This document shows, one piece after another, positions 22,144-33,705 of a DNA stretch of 54,211 nt; within the stretch, counting starts at the first letter, position 1; every line of letters begins with the position of its first letter. A program made the translations under genes and the position numbers. Origin of the DNA: Letharia columbiana (taxonomy: Eukaryota > Ascomycota > Lecanoromycetes > Lecanorales > Parmeliaceae); contig NW_023501176.1 in assembly GCF_014066305.1 (NCBI RefSeq), positions 1 to 54,211 on the forward strand, in the 5' to 3' direction. A model generated the notes under the pieces. It was not told the origin of the DNA, did no database searches, and worked only from the letters and a program-made list of their open reading frames with translations.

Positions 22144-23818
22144 ATGGACTTCTTCAAGCGCACTCTGACTTCTTCCTTGCACCCGTCTGCTACAGATGAG
22201 GACTTGGAAACTCTACTCAAGGCCGAGGATGGGGGAACCTCTTTCTCCACCAAATATGGTCTCCCAACCACAGCAAGCAGATTCATTAAGAAAATCGTTC
22301 TGGCAATCCTTCCAAACCCAATACAACGTCGCCTCGCACCCCATTTCTATAAACCCTCACGAATTCATTCGACCTCATATCTCGATGGGCTCCGTGGTAC
22401 GTGCATGTCGCATTTCATTTTTCTAACCTGTGCTACCAAGATGTAAGACACGTGTTTGTCGTCAAATGCCGGAGTGGAGTTACGTCTTTTCAAAACTCAG
22501 ATCCTTGCGCCGCAAGAAAAAGACTGACTCGGACATCTTCACAGGTATCGCGTCTTTCATCGTCTTTGTCCACCACTTTACTAATTGGGTGAATCCCTAC
22601 CTGGCCTACTATGGCGTGGATAATGAAAACCGACCTTCCTCTCTCGTGCAGTTACCCTTTGTCCGAGTTACTTACTCCGGCAGGCCCATGGTCCATGTCT
22701 TCTTCGTTATATCCGGCTTCGTTTTATCTAGAAAGCCCCTTCGACTGGCCCGCGCTCATAAATTCGATGAGCTCCACAAGACTCTCTCATCCTCGGTCTT
22801 CCGACGCAGTATACGTCTCTACTTACCGGCAGCTTTCTCGACGTTCTTCGTCCTTTTGCTCATCCGCGCCGGCTGGGCTCGGCAACCGGTCGACGGCGGG
22901 TTTCTAGCTCAAGTGGGAGACTGGACCAGTGCAATGTTTGACATGACAAAGCCGTGGCAGTGGGATGTGATCCAAAATCTTCGATACGACATGCATACGT
23001 GGACACTTCCAGTCGAGATGTCTATGTCGATGCTACTATTCGTTACAATAACCGGTCTTTCAAGATGCAAAGTGCCGATCAGACTTGGTATGATGATAAT
23101 GATCATGCTGTACTGCTTCCAAAGCGGACGCTGGGCGGCCGTCGAGTTTCTAGGTGGTGCCTGGATTGCTGAAGTCGACTTGATACAAGAGGAACGTGCT
23201 AGTGATGCGGGAAATCTTCAATCGACTGCCCCTGTAGAGCATCTCGACGGCGACCAGCTTAACCCAACCGAACTTCCCAAAGCCGCTACGTGGAATGGCC
23301 TCTGTTGGACCCTTCTCTGGTGGCTCCAACTCGCAATCGCACTCTGGATATGCGGCTGGCCGAACCACGACGTAGAAAAAGCCCCGGGACTAGCCTGGCT
23401 AGTCAAGCACGCCCCGGAACCCTATTTCTCCCTCGGCGAAGAACACTACACTGACTGGAGAGCTACACCGTGGTACATACTAGCGTCGCTCCAAATCGTC
23501 TTCGCATGCCAGCAACTGCCTCCATTACAAAGATTCCTGACGACCGGTCCCATTCAATATCTGGCATCCATATCGTTCGCGCTCTATCTTATGCACGGTC
23601 CGCTGTTCGATAGTATCGGCGGGAAGATCATGACTCCGATTTTGCATTCCGTGACCAGCATGGACGAGGCCGGAGTGTGGGAGTTGTTCTTTGTGTGGAT
23701 CGCAGGGCTTTTTGCGTTGGGCATCCCTTGTTTGTGGGTTGCCGATTTGTTCTGGAGGTTCATAGACCGGCCCTGTGTTGATTTTGCCAGGTGGGTGGAG
23801 AGAAAATGTACTGATTAA
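22144..23818 (+). CDS. acyltransferase-3 family membrane protein
   Basis: Multi-pass membrane protein of the acyltransferase-3 (PF01757-type) family, which moves acyl groups onto sugars, polyketides or terpenoids. Two exons: 22144-22396 and 22545-23818; 508 aa. The 148-bp intron is long for this window. Family marks are YLDGLRGIASFIVFVHHF at the start of the domain (the catalytic-type His is in VHHF), HVFFVISGFVLSRKPL, RRSIRLYLPA, and the C-terminal ISFALYLMHGPLF with repeated hydrophobic helices. The first 75 residues are a soluble lead. As a neighbour of a P450 and a UbiA fragment it could be a tailoring enzyme, but the gene may act alone. Confidence 0.88.
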
Positions 23819-24510
23819 GGGGCATTGAGAAGAGGCATGGAGTGTACACACATACGTATCGGCACGGCTCAAAGCGAGCGGTCTCCGGGGTTTGCTGGGA
23901 GCTGCTGGTCGGCTGCTAGTAATCAGGCAATTACTAGCCTTAATAAGTTGGCACGGGTGAGGACGACAAGATGACAAGATCTCGCCCCTGAAGCTGTGAG
24001 ACAAGATCCTAATTTCCCCCAGGGCCTCCTCTTCGAACGGTCCAACCTCTACATTCACACGCTACGGGGAATAAAGACCCATTTCCCATCATCTCTCTTC
24101 CCAGGCACGTTCCATTCAGCAAACCCCCTTCCAAACGACGAGATTCAATCCGGGAGTTCTTATGCCGGTCAGCAAGTCTTCCCCAGTGTCAATCAGTTCA
24201 AACCACTTACCCACACGACCTCCCTCCAGCCAACCCCTTCCTCTGAACATCGATCCGTGTAGCCCTCGCCATCTCTACCCTAAAAAGATAACTACCCAAC
24301 CATTTAAGCACAGCCCTCCTCCTCCTCCTCGTCATCTCCACCCTTTCCAGCCTTCCATCCATCAATCAGATCGTATAGCAAGCCCCACTTATCCATCCTC
24401 AAACTCCCCACCTCTTCAATGTCATTCACTCTCAGCAACCGATGCCCCAACCCTCTACTCTGGCTCTTGGCACGTCCTAAGATATTATCTCATATTGCCG
24501 ACGCCCGACC

Positions 24511-24511
24511 T

Positions 24512-24551
<40 letters not shown>

Positions 24552-24554
24552 TCC
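24511..24554. repeat. (TTTC)n microsatellite
   Basis: About eleven uninterrupted TTTC units. Confidence 0.9.
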
Positions 24555-24920
24555 AGGCAGGGTCATCCCACAGCGACGCGCTCAGCTTTCCCCGAGTCCA
24601 GTTCCGCACCGCGTACAAAGCTGGCCGGATCTGAAAAGGCAGCCAATACCGCGATCCGTGGAGCGAGATGGGCGTGCAGAGGGCGGGATGGGATAAGCCA
24701 GCAGAGCAGGCGATATGCAGTGAGCATAGAAAGAGAACAGGACGCCAGGGTGGAAAGAAAGCTGGCCGGATGGACGCAGCCGTGCGGAGAAGACGCCAGA
24801 CCCGCACGCTGACCGAGTGCCGCCGTAAGAGAGAGAGAGAGAGTTGTGGAGCAAACGTCACGCGTAGAGGGCGAAAAGCGTGTACTCTCCGATGAAGGTT
24901 GTAGGGGTCGCTGCGATTGA

Positions 24921-24958
24921 GACGCGGTGTCCGGAACAAAGGCGACGGTTTGGACGAC
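24921..24958 (+). repeat. 38-bp direct repeat, copy 1
   Basis: Begins GACGCGGTGTCCGGAAC. The identical block recurs at 25033-25070, 112 bp further on. Confidence 0.85.
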
Positions 24959-25032
24959 ACTTCTCCGAAACAGCGTCATTGGTCGACGGCCAAAAAGGCC
25001 CCCGAATGAGATTGCAGAAGTCCTGCAATTCG

Positions 25033-25070
25033 GACGCGGTGTCCGGAACAAAGGCGACGGTTTGGACGAC
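25033..25070 (+). repeat. 38-bp direct repeat, copy 2
   Basis: Exact copy of 24921-24958. The sequence between the two copies is not repeated. Confidence 0.85.
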
Positions 25071-25216
25071 GTCTTCCTCGATGATTTGCCTTTGACCTGC
25101 AAGGAAGGTCGAACATCCTTTGACAGGAAGAGCCCATCTACTCTGGTCTCTAACCCCCCACGATACACCTAAATGGAAAAAAAAAGCGAGCCTTCCCCTG
25201 TCACCAATCGACATTC

Positions 25217-25360
25217 CCTCTAAACATAACATCTGCCCCCCCCCCCCACAACAACACCCCCCGGATCACCCCCCCCCCCCCCCCAACCCCCCTCCTTCTT
25301 CTCCCCCCGAGACAAACCCCCCCCCGTCTTAGGGCCCCCCCCCCCCCAAAAAAACAAGGG
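25217..25360. other. poly-C low-complexity tract
   Basis: Runs of 6-15 C broken by a few other bases, ending with seven A. Like the tract at 6842-7010 it may be a sequencing or assembly artefact rather than real DNA. Confidence 0.6.
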
Positions 25361-26084
25361 GCGCTGTACGAGTACGACGTCAAGACACGAGACGACCAAC
25401 GAGCCGCGTACGAGACTTCAACGAGCGATGCGATCGATCAACAAAAATGGATACTTCCAGCTCTTGACGCCGAGCGGCCATACTCCAAACACGAACGCAG
25501 TTATAAAATTCTGAAAGAGCCAACTCTACCGTAGCGAAGCCATACAGGACCCAAGAGCGAAAAAAGGGCCGGAAAAAGTAGGAGGATCGATGGGCGGAAA
25601 AGCCGCACGTGCGTAGAGGACGAAGGAGGGAAAGCAGGCGAGAATGTGATGACAACGTCGACTCACGCTGCGATTGCGGAGTCTTGCGATCACGGGAGTT
25701 GTCCGACAAGAGGAAAAGGGGAAGGGAGAAGTGATAATGCTAAGAGCTGAGGTCTTTTCGTTTGTTGTACACTTCGGTGGGTATCAATTAAAATGGATTA
25801 ACTAGTCGTTTCAAAAATCCCCTGGACTCAGAGTTGTTCGATGCAGGAAACACCGCTTTCCTTTCCTTCACTTGAATGGAAAATGTTTGAGGTCCTCTTA
25901 TTCACAACTGTCGCACCATTCCGACAGCGCACCTCTCCCTCGAGGCACAAAAAAAAATCCGCATCACCTCTCTGCATACGCGCCTTCCACTATCTTGCAT
26001 TCTCTTTCTCCCATAGCAGTCCGTCGAAGCGGGTACAAATCTTACAATCGCCGTTGACGGGACGCACCATCTATCAGCGAAGAG

Positions 26085-26116
26085 TTCTTTCTTTCTTTCT
26101 TTCTTTCTTTCTTTCC
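26085..26116. repeat. (TTTC)n microsatellite, second locus
   Basis: About eight TTTC units in the same orientation as the array at 24511. The flanks are unrelated. Confidence 0.9.
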
Positions 26117-26976
26117 ACTGTCCCACGCTCTTCGCGAAGCAGTTCTCTAGTCGAGAATTCCAGACTTTTCCGCTCTGCTACTTGATTGCCAAATGCGAAT
26201 CGTGTTGCGGAGTATGTGTGACCGCTCGCCACTTTTCCCGACCGGCACTCTGTCTATTACTTACCGTACTTAGGTGCATTTCCCCAAGTCTTGCTAGCCT
26301 TTACGGGCCAGGACGCTGTCCAAATACGTCTCGGCGTGAAAGTTCGATTCGAGGAATTCATTCAAGGATTTGCTCCGCATTGGGCAGTGTGCAAAGATCG
26401 ATCAATCAGTCTTTCACCTGCGCATTCCTCATCTGACCATATCTGAAAGTGCTGGTGTTCGCTGTACCAAGGAGGTACGCGTCCAACGTCTGGATCAAAA
26501 AATCTGGATCAGCAGTTCGAGCTATGCACAAGAAGAGATAGAGATAGAGACAAATTCTGGGCTATGGTAATCGCATTAGCATGTACACAGCATATACAGC
26601 AATCAGAAGCCTGTGAACGAAGTACCAAATGTTAACGCTTCACGACTCTTTTGTGGACAACATACATGTATACACGCGGCTCGATTGTGTGAGACATCCT
26701 CAAAGCTTCAGTCCCACACATCCTGTCCCCTGGATCCAAATGAAATCGATGCCTCTCACATCCGAGAACAGTCCTAAAATCAGTCCCAGCTCAGTGAGGG
26801 ACTTGCAACTTTCGTCAAAGACCTTTCCGAGCTTGGGAACTTATTCGCCTTTCAGTTGGCTATTCTTTTCTCCCTTAACGCGAGCCCATCAACGTCATTG
26901 ATTCTACGGAGACCAGCAGCACATCTACTTTATCATTCGATGTGCCTCTGAGTTCCTTGGACCATATCCGAACATC

Positions 26977-27636
26977 CTATAATCGACGCGAATCTTCATC
27001 AGAAAGTGCAACCCTTGAAGGGGAACCCATGAAGCAGCCAAGTTCGATTCTCTCGCCACATATGCCCGAGTAATCGGTCAGTTCCAAGCTAACGAGGGCT
27101 GTGACTCGCAGACTGCAACAGGCTCCGTGACGAGCTTTTCCGGGCTCCACTTCGTCTCTTGGAGCAAAATCATACAGGAATTCCAGCAAGGCGGCGATAC
27201 TACCGATGATGCGTTGTAGACTCTCTGGAACCGCACGTATACAGAAGCAGCTTTGTGATTGGGTAGAGTTCGAGTGAGTCGCGGTGCACTTGTCGCCCGG
27301 ATCGACCATGTGCGTAGCTCGGACGATGCGCGTAGAAGGGAGCCCGGCGGAAAGATGGATCGCTCTGGCGTTTTGATTGGATCCTTCTGGCGAGATTTCA
27401 ACGTCCACGCGACAAAGTTTACCGAGAGCCATGGTCCCTGCGATGCGTCCTGGTCTTGCCGCAGCTACCATGGATCCTTCCCGCTCCTCAAATAACCCAC
27501 ACTCGTCTCGAATGACCAGTTCTTCCAGGCAGGGTAGCATGGAAGCAAAATGAGTTGTAGCTAGATCCTGGTACGGGAAAGAATGCACGGTGGCTTGCGG
27601 CTCCTCCTGAAGATCGTTGGCGGTTTCCTTGGCCAT
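26977..27636 (-). pseudogene. LRR/F-box-like protein remnant
   Basis: A 219-codon minus-strand frame with an ATG at 27636. LPCLEELVIRDECGLFEER, SLRVTALVSLELTDYSG and, beyond the stop at 26977, a coding-like VESMTLMG stretch fit the spacing of leucine-rich repeats in fungal F-box proteins, where the C-terminus normally has a (V)LP-S-ET-L pattern. No F-box is seen, and the frame ends early relative to the similarity. It may be a decayed gene or a short orphan gene; family uncertain. Confidence 0.35.
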
Positions 27637-27979
27637 TTTTGAATTGTACCAGTTTCATATCCACAAAGCTTTGACATACAGAAGGATGTCAGGTTCCCTT
27701 AAAGAGCTCGAAGGAGGTAGGGTAGAGGGTGAGAAGCGCACGGAGATGAATGATGGAGAGGAAAAGAAGAGCGGGAAGCCTCCACGCTCCAGAATTGTTC
27801 AGCTCCTGAAGCGTTCAGAGGGAGTCATGAAGTAGTAATGCTGGCACTGACCCTCACTCGCTATCGACGGTGCACTAACGGCTTCTCTACACATCTGATA
27901 AGATCGAATTGACTTCATGGCAGGAATGCTCTTGCTACGGACTTCACAGATATTCTCTCACTTCCGCATTCTTTCTCCC

Positions 27980-30353
27980 TTACCCCCCTATTACGTCAAT
28001 GACAGACTTCCTACGAAGTCCGTCGTAGTCCCAGGCTCGCATACGCAGGGTACTACCCGCCTTGATCATGCGGTATCGCTCCTTTTCCTTCAGCGGCTCA
28101 GGTCCCCCAATTTTCAGCGTCCTGAACTCTTCCGACCCGCCACTATCTCCGACCCAGCCATGTGTCTCGTCCAACACAGTCAGCTCAAAAGCTTCTATAG
28201 CAGAAACTAAGGGTAGATCATCTGCCATCGCCGCTCCAAGTCTAATGAGGGCAAAACTGTCCAGAGATTCTGTCCATCTTGGTCGACTGTGAGCATAGAG
28301 TGCGAGGGATACCAGCCCGATGAGCTGTATCGAGATTAGGAAGCTGAGGAATATCATTGCAGCTGGTGACATCGAAGGCTTCATGATGCCATAGCCCAGA
28401 GGATTATAGATGTCGTTTCCAACGAATTCAGTCACATCTTGGTTGAGTATTGCCTTATTGCTGAGGGACATTGTAAAAGAGAGTGCTGCGGTAATGGAGT
28501 CTAGGCTTCTGAAATTTATTAGCCAGTCGTAGAGGCTCCTTGCTAACATTCCAGGCCGATAATCTAAGAGATCACAATTTTCTAATGGCCTCGCAGGATC
28601 CCAATGTGAACAGAGCTCATGAAAGTCATCACTTGTATCCTTCGCAACACTGAGAGTTTTGAAAAATGTATCATCTCCGAAGATTGCGAATATGGAGGTG
28701 ATGAATGGACTTGGTGAAGTAGCCAACCCGTTTTCATCCATTGACACGTCCAGCTCTGGGCAGCTCAATGTTGCATTGGAACATCCTTCATAAAGGGGTC
28801 CGGCCGAATGGTTGTTCCAATTGTTCGGTAGTTCAAAATAGCCCAGAGTTGTGTTCGACCGGCAACGGCGAGTGAAGTTGGTAAGCGGATTAATGGCCGG
28901 CCAGGGATCCCCAGCGTCGTCTTCTGAGGTTTCATGGATGTATTGGAAGTCTAAGAAGAACTGTTCCGTAACATCTTGTCTGAGATTGGTCCCATACCAA
29001 GAGGAGGTGTTCTCGCTTGGGAAACATAGTCGAAAGGTGAACAGGCTACAAGAGTACGAATCCAGAGATGACCCTGAGCTGTCGACGTTGGAATAGGCAG
29101 TCTCGAACGGCATAGAACCCCCACAGGAAGCTGGGAATTCTGGTTGCTCAATGCTATCGCACTGAAGAGAGGAGTTCAGGCGTAGCGCATACACTCGGGA
29201 TTGACCGGTATCTGTTCCTACTGGGAAGGAGGAGGTGAAAAACGGAGACGCCAGAAAAGAAGCACCGGTTGAATCTTGGGATTCAGTAGATGATTCGGAG
29301 CTCGCCATGGTGAGGTTGGATCTACTTGGCGGCCAAGTATGAGATTGATTATTAGATAATCTTGCAGAGACAGTGTTTTCTGTCACGGCGTGAACCATCT
29401 TGCGATAGTCATCTATTGAATCGCGCATGGCACTTAGATATTGCAGATTTGGTTGAACACCCAAATTGGTGTTGTCGAAAGTGTCGCTCGTAGAGACTTG
29501 CACATGAACCGTCTGGACCAGCGCTCCCTGTAGTGTCGGAATAGCAATGCCTGTATATTGGCTGCTTAGCACCCACGGACAATCAAAGGTACGTGTCCTT
29601 ACCGACGCCACAAAGCAGAGCTGATAAAATTAACAAGGTGCTTCTTGTCCGGCGGCTAGTACTGGGTCGCATTACATCGAGCAATATCTGTATGTCAGAC
29701 CAGCCCTTGTCCGCAAGTGCTAGCATTTGGCGCATAGTCAACATCTGATTATGTTGATTGGAATGCTTTTGACAGTAGACGACAGCAGCTTTGGCACATA
29801 TGGCCGAGGTAACTGGGATGGTGACGGACCCTATAAGAGCAGATGTTACCCTCGTTAGTTTTCTCCAGCGATCGTTGCTATCATATTGTTCTCTGGTAAA
29901 ATCCGAATTTGGGTCGTAATAGGTAGGAAGGTTCACCGGTCTGTAGCATAGCAAACACGTGACTACCCATGTGAGGATGGTCGAGACAGAGTATAAAAGA
30001 ACAAGCCAGAGCCCTAAATTATGTCGTTGGAGTTCTCGCGCTTTTCTTAGCCTTTTCAGCTCCTTCATGTTTTTCTGTTTAGCACGCACTTCAGGAGAAG
30101 TGGAATCCTCGAGGAGAGATTCGTGGCCGCCTCTGTGACGAGAGCTGTCTGCGAGGACAGATGCACAATTCGTGGGGCAACTGCAATGAGACAACAGCGA
30201 CTTCATTGAGTTGGAAGAGTCACTAGCAGTCTCTCTAAGAGACGAGTCCATTTCTCCAGCATGTGGGCAACGTGAGGAGACCCCTGAAGGACTGACACAA
30301 GAAGACGACTGCCTCGAGGCCAGAAGCTCATCAGATCTCTGTGGCTCCTGCAT
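27980..30353 (-). CDS. large fungal membrane protein with extracellular domain, function unknown
   Basis: Two exons: 30353-29603 and 29550-27980; 773 aa. The intron (29602-29551) joins a hydrophobic segment (TLLILSALLCGVGIAIPT). A cytosolic N-terminus rich in Ser and charged residues precedes two membrane segments (LWLVLLYSVSTILTWVV and SALIGSVTIPVTSAICAKA). The segment at the exon junction follows, then about 400 residues with many N-x-S/T sites and paired cysteines, clearly extracytoplasmic. A last helix (MIFLSFLISIQLIGLVSLAL) and a cytosolic tail complete it. This layout is common in uncharacterised Pezizomycotina plasma-membrane proteins. I know of no function. The gene lies downstream of a purine/pyrimidine-rich tract in its 5' region. 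Confidence 0.8.
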
Positions 30354-30449
30354 TGCCAATAGTCAAACGTTTGGTCGATAGCAATAGGAGAGGAAACCGA
30401 AAAGCTAGCGGCAGAGGACGGTACAAAGAGGCTTTGATTTGAAAATCTA

Positions 30450-30535
30450 AAGATGAGAAGAGAGGAGAGAGGAGAGAGGAAGAAGGAAGGAGGGAGGAGA
30501 GAGGAGAGAAGAGAGGAGAGAGGAGAGAGGAAATC
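30450..30535. repeat. GA-rich (GAGAGGA-like) tract
   Basis: About 85 bp almost purely of A and G on the plus strand (C/T on the minus), about 100 bp upstream of the membrane-protein ATG. It could be a promoter polypyrimidine tract on that gene's strand, or a simple repeat. Confidence 0.7.
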
Positions 30536-30926
30536 CATAGCAAAAATAGAGCAGACGATGTCAAGCACTGCCCTCAATCTGGCGCCTTGGGTGGGGATCA
30601 CTATACTGAGCCAAGTACTTTACGTGGTGCGGATAACAGTACGCACAATGCAACCCTCCCAGCATCGTACGCCCAGACTAATTCTCAGCCTCGCCAGGCT
30701 GAACACGGAGCAATATTTATCGTTAAACAATTCGTTCGTCAAGTCCGGGTTGCAACGTCTGCACTGTAGCAACTTGAAAGGCATTTGTTATCCTTTGGTC
30801 GGCCCGGTCGGCAACGGCTCTGGTGCGGGATAACCGGATAGATAAGGTCCTAGGTCCTGTCTGTGTCTGGACGCGCCTTGCTCAATGCTCAGTGAATGAA
30901 ACCGTCAATGCCTAGTCAGTAAGAAC

Positions 30927-31748
30927 ATGAGCAAATATACCTCCTGCTACCGCCACACGAACCAGACTCGCCAACGCCACCTCACCACCGCAAACGCACC
31001 CATCATCCTCCCCTCCACCCTCCCCCCCCGGGCGCCCGCCATGCCCCCCGCCTCCCGCCTCACCACCCTCAACGAGCTCCCACTCCCCACCTTCCTTGCC
31101 CAACTCTGGCCCCGCGACGACCCTCGCGTCGAAACCCCCGGCCCCGCCGACGGAGGAGGACCGTGGCGCCTCCGACTGCGCGCGGCCGAAGGGCTCTCGG
31201 AGGCGGAACTGACGGGGTGTTTCCGTCTGGTGCGGGATTCCAGCGCCGCGGACTACGGGGCCTCGGCCTCCGGGTGGCGGCCGGGGAGGAAGCGCGAGGA
31301 GATGCGGTTGCGGGATCTGCGGTACATCTTGCTGGGCCGGTCGTCGGCGGGGGGGGAATTGGAGGGGGAGTCGTGTTTGCCGGTGGGTGGGTTCTTGTCG
31401 TTTATGCTGACGTGGGAGGATGGGATTGAGGTCATCTATTGCTATGAGATCCATCTGGATGAGTGTGTGAGGGGGAGGGGTGTGGGAAAGCGGTTGATGG
31501 GACATTTTGAGGAAGTGGGCAGGAAGGCTGGGGTGGAGAAGGCGATGTTGACGGTGTTTAAGAGGAATAAGGCGGCGATGCAGTTCTACGAGCGGTTGGG
31601 CTACGAGGAGGATGAGTATTCGCCCAGGCCGAAGAAGTTGAGGAATGGCGTTGTCAAAGAGTTGGATTATTTGATCATGTCGAAGTCACTGATCGGTGGG
31701 GTCAAGAATCACCAGGAGGAGGGACAGAGGAAACGAAAAGCTGGATGA
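30927..31748 (+). CDS. NAT4: NatD N-alpha-acetyltransferase (histones H4/H2A)
   Basis: GNAT-fold enzyme that acetylates the N-termini of histones H4 and H2A. Single exon, 273 aa. The GNAT acetyl-CoA loop appears as RGRGVGKRLMGHF. Naa40-specific marks are SSAADYGASASGWRPGRK, LRYILLGR, VIYCYEIHLDE, FYERLGYEEDEYSPRPKKLR and the final LDYLIMSKSL. The first 60 residues are not conserved-looking, and an internal ATG at 31041 could be the real start. The coding region is strongly GC-rich in its first half compared with its neighbours. It converges on the PIG-U gene with 38 bp between the stop codons. Confidence 0.9.
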   Translation: MSKYTSCYRHTNQTRQRHLTTANAPIILPSTLPPRAPAMPPASRLTTLNELPLPTFLAQLWPRDDPRVETPGPADGGGPWRLRLRAAEGLSEAELTGCFRLVRDSSAADYGASASGWRPGRKREEMRLRDLRYILLGRSSAGGELEGESCLPVGGFLSFMLTWEDGIEVIYCYEIHLDECVRGRGVGKRLMGHFEEVGRKAGVEKAMLTVFKRNKAAMQFYERLGYEEDEYSPRPKKLRNGVVKELDYLIMSKSLIGGVKNHQEEGQRKRKAG

Positions 31749-31786
31749 AAACGCATTGGGATGCGGCTCAATTGATCATTGGATGT

Positions 31787-33273
31787 CTATATCTGTCTGA
31801 CATCTTTGCCCTTCATCTCCGGCCTCTCGACTTCCCATTCGTCTCGAAGGACCGCGAACAGGGAATCCGCAACAATCTCCGACAGGCCGAGACTCCAGAC
31901 GAGAGTAATGGCATAGAAAAAGTTTGCGTTGCCGGAACCCGCATAGATCCAGAGGTAGTAGAAGGCAGGGCCCAGCAAGGTCGCGTACAGGATCGTGGCC
32001 ATGGCGAAAAAGGTATACCGCATCACTGCCGAGCATCAGTGTCAATACCCGAAGATGAGAAGGCCATTTGGGCAGGACTTACAGGGGAAAATGTGTCTAT
32101 ACAATGGCAGCATAGCAAAATACAAAGACGTATCCGAAATGCTCGGGTACGGCTTGAATATTGCAAAGATGCCCAGCAATGTAGTGATGACGAACAGCGG
32201 CTGCGTGCGAAGACGAATGCATAAAGCCCCAACGTAGCCCCCCAAATGCAGCCAGAATACACCCAGGAAGAATTCCCTGAACGAATCGAACATCTCAATG
32301 AAAAAATACCACCAGAGCCCCACATTTGGTGTCAAGTCCGGCAGAAGCAGGTGGACGCCATATGTAGATGCCAGATACTCGGATGAACCTCCAGTCAGAA
32401 CTTTTGAGAGATGCAAGAACCACGCTATGCTTGCGGAAAAGACGGAGAGGTATGTGGCAGTCGAAAAAGTTGCATTTGGAGGCGCCTTTGTCTCTCTTGC
32501 TTTCCGATCATAGCAGAGTAGGATCAGAGGAGGAAGTAAAAGGGCTGGATAAAGCGACAGGTATGAGGCGAGACCCAGAGCAAGCATGGAGGTGATGGGT
32601 TTGCTGGAGACGGCCTGGGCAATGGCGTAAAGGATGGCGCAATTCGTGAAGACGCTTGTTGGTCTGCCTATACATGTAGCGATGGTGAAGGGATTGAATA
32701 AGTATCTATAGCCCCGTTAGTCTAGAGACAGCCTCCTATGGATCATACACCCTTACGCGGCGGCTACCGCTATGCTATCCCATTTCATATCCTTCCTCGG
32801 CGATGTGAACAGACGTGAAGAGCGTGACTCGCCAGACTCTGTGATACGTATGAGGGCATTGGCGCAGAGAAGGTCGAGGAGGATGTAGAGGAGGGCGGTC
32901 AAGGGCAAAAAGAGGGAGGAAGGGATGAGGGCGAAGAGTGGTAGCAGCAATGGGGCCTTGAGAGGAATGGTTAGCGGAAGGAAGTGACTCGTGCGCGGCC
33001 AGTGGAACATGCCTGGTGAAAGACGCCGCCGTCGTAAGGGGAGACATTGTGAGTATAGAGGAAGAGACCTTCTTGCACTGGCAAACCGTCAGTCATGAGT
33101 TGTATGCAGGGGAATTGGCACGAGGTCTTACATCGCTTGAAGCTGGTGACCGGAGTGGATATCTCTACACGTCCGGTAAGAAGGTCAGGTAAGGAAGGGA
33201 AGGCGAAGAAAAGTACGAGTCTAAGAGCTGCTGCGGAAGTGAAGAGGGTGGCTTTCCGCCGGTCTATAACCAT
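31787..33273 (-). CDS. GAB1: PIG-U/GAB1 subunit of GPI transamidase
   Basis: ER multi-pass subunit of the complex that attaches GPI anchors to proteins. Five exons: 33273-33132, 33077-33013, 32956-32757, 32705-32083 and 32025-31787; 422 aa. Conserved PIG-U stretches are FPSLPDLLTGRVEISTPVTS, LFLYTHNVSPYDGGVFHQAP, PNVGLWWYFFIEMFDSFREF and PLYRHIFPLMRYTFF. The second intron (33012-32957) starts with GC (CAG|GCATGT) instead of GT; no GT donor keeps the conserved HQAPLLLP junction in frame. The other introns are GT-AG. The protein is hydrophobic throughout, as expected. Confidence 0.92.
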
Positions 33274-33419
33274 GTTCAAAATTTGGAAATGCACACCCCC
33301 ATTTATCGATCGACTTGAGGTCCGCAACTCCGCCTGGTACTCTCGCGCGCGCCACTCTCGCGCGCCAAGTCCCACTTACTCTACCCCTGAAAGCTGAAAC
33401 TACTTACCTTACCCGTATA

Positions 33420-33642
33420 GACTGCCGATTTCAGCCCTACCTTACTAGCAACAACACCAAAATTTACCATTTGGTATGATTAATCATGATAGCTACATCA
33501 CCGTCTAGCATCTTTAGAGTACCCCTGTCAGGCTTTTCATTGGTGCGCGCTTGTGTTGCGGCTGCTCAACAGAGTATCCATAGGATGGTAAACAAAAATT
33601 CGGCGGGGTAGGTCGGTACAAGTAGGGCTGAAATCGGCAATC
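33420..33642. mobile_element. small inverted-repeat element (possible MITE)
   Basis: The ends 33420-33440 and 33622-33642 are inverted copies with 20 of 21 bases matching (core TGCCGATTTCAGCCCTAC). The 223-bp span has no ORF. I see no convincing target-site duplication, so it may be an old MITE or another foldback. It lies between PIG-U and the end of the secreted-protein gene. Confidence 0.6.
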
Positions 33643-33705
33643 AATTCTTCCAGCACCACAGGGGCGAGTGTTCGCCAGGAGTCCTGCGCTCAACGGATCT
33701 AGTAC

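Larger units (their letters stand above)
23819..26976. other. 3.1-kb gene-poor repeat-rich region
   Basis: No gene supported. It contains two (TTTC)n microsatellites, a 38-bp direct repeat pair and a poly-C tract (listed separately). Frames in it are short and driven by low complexity. It could hide non-coding transcription or an assembly join. Confidence 0.5.
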
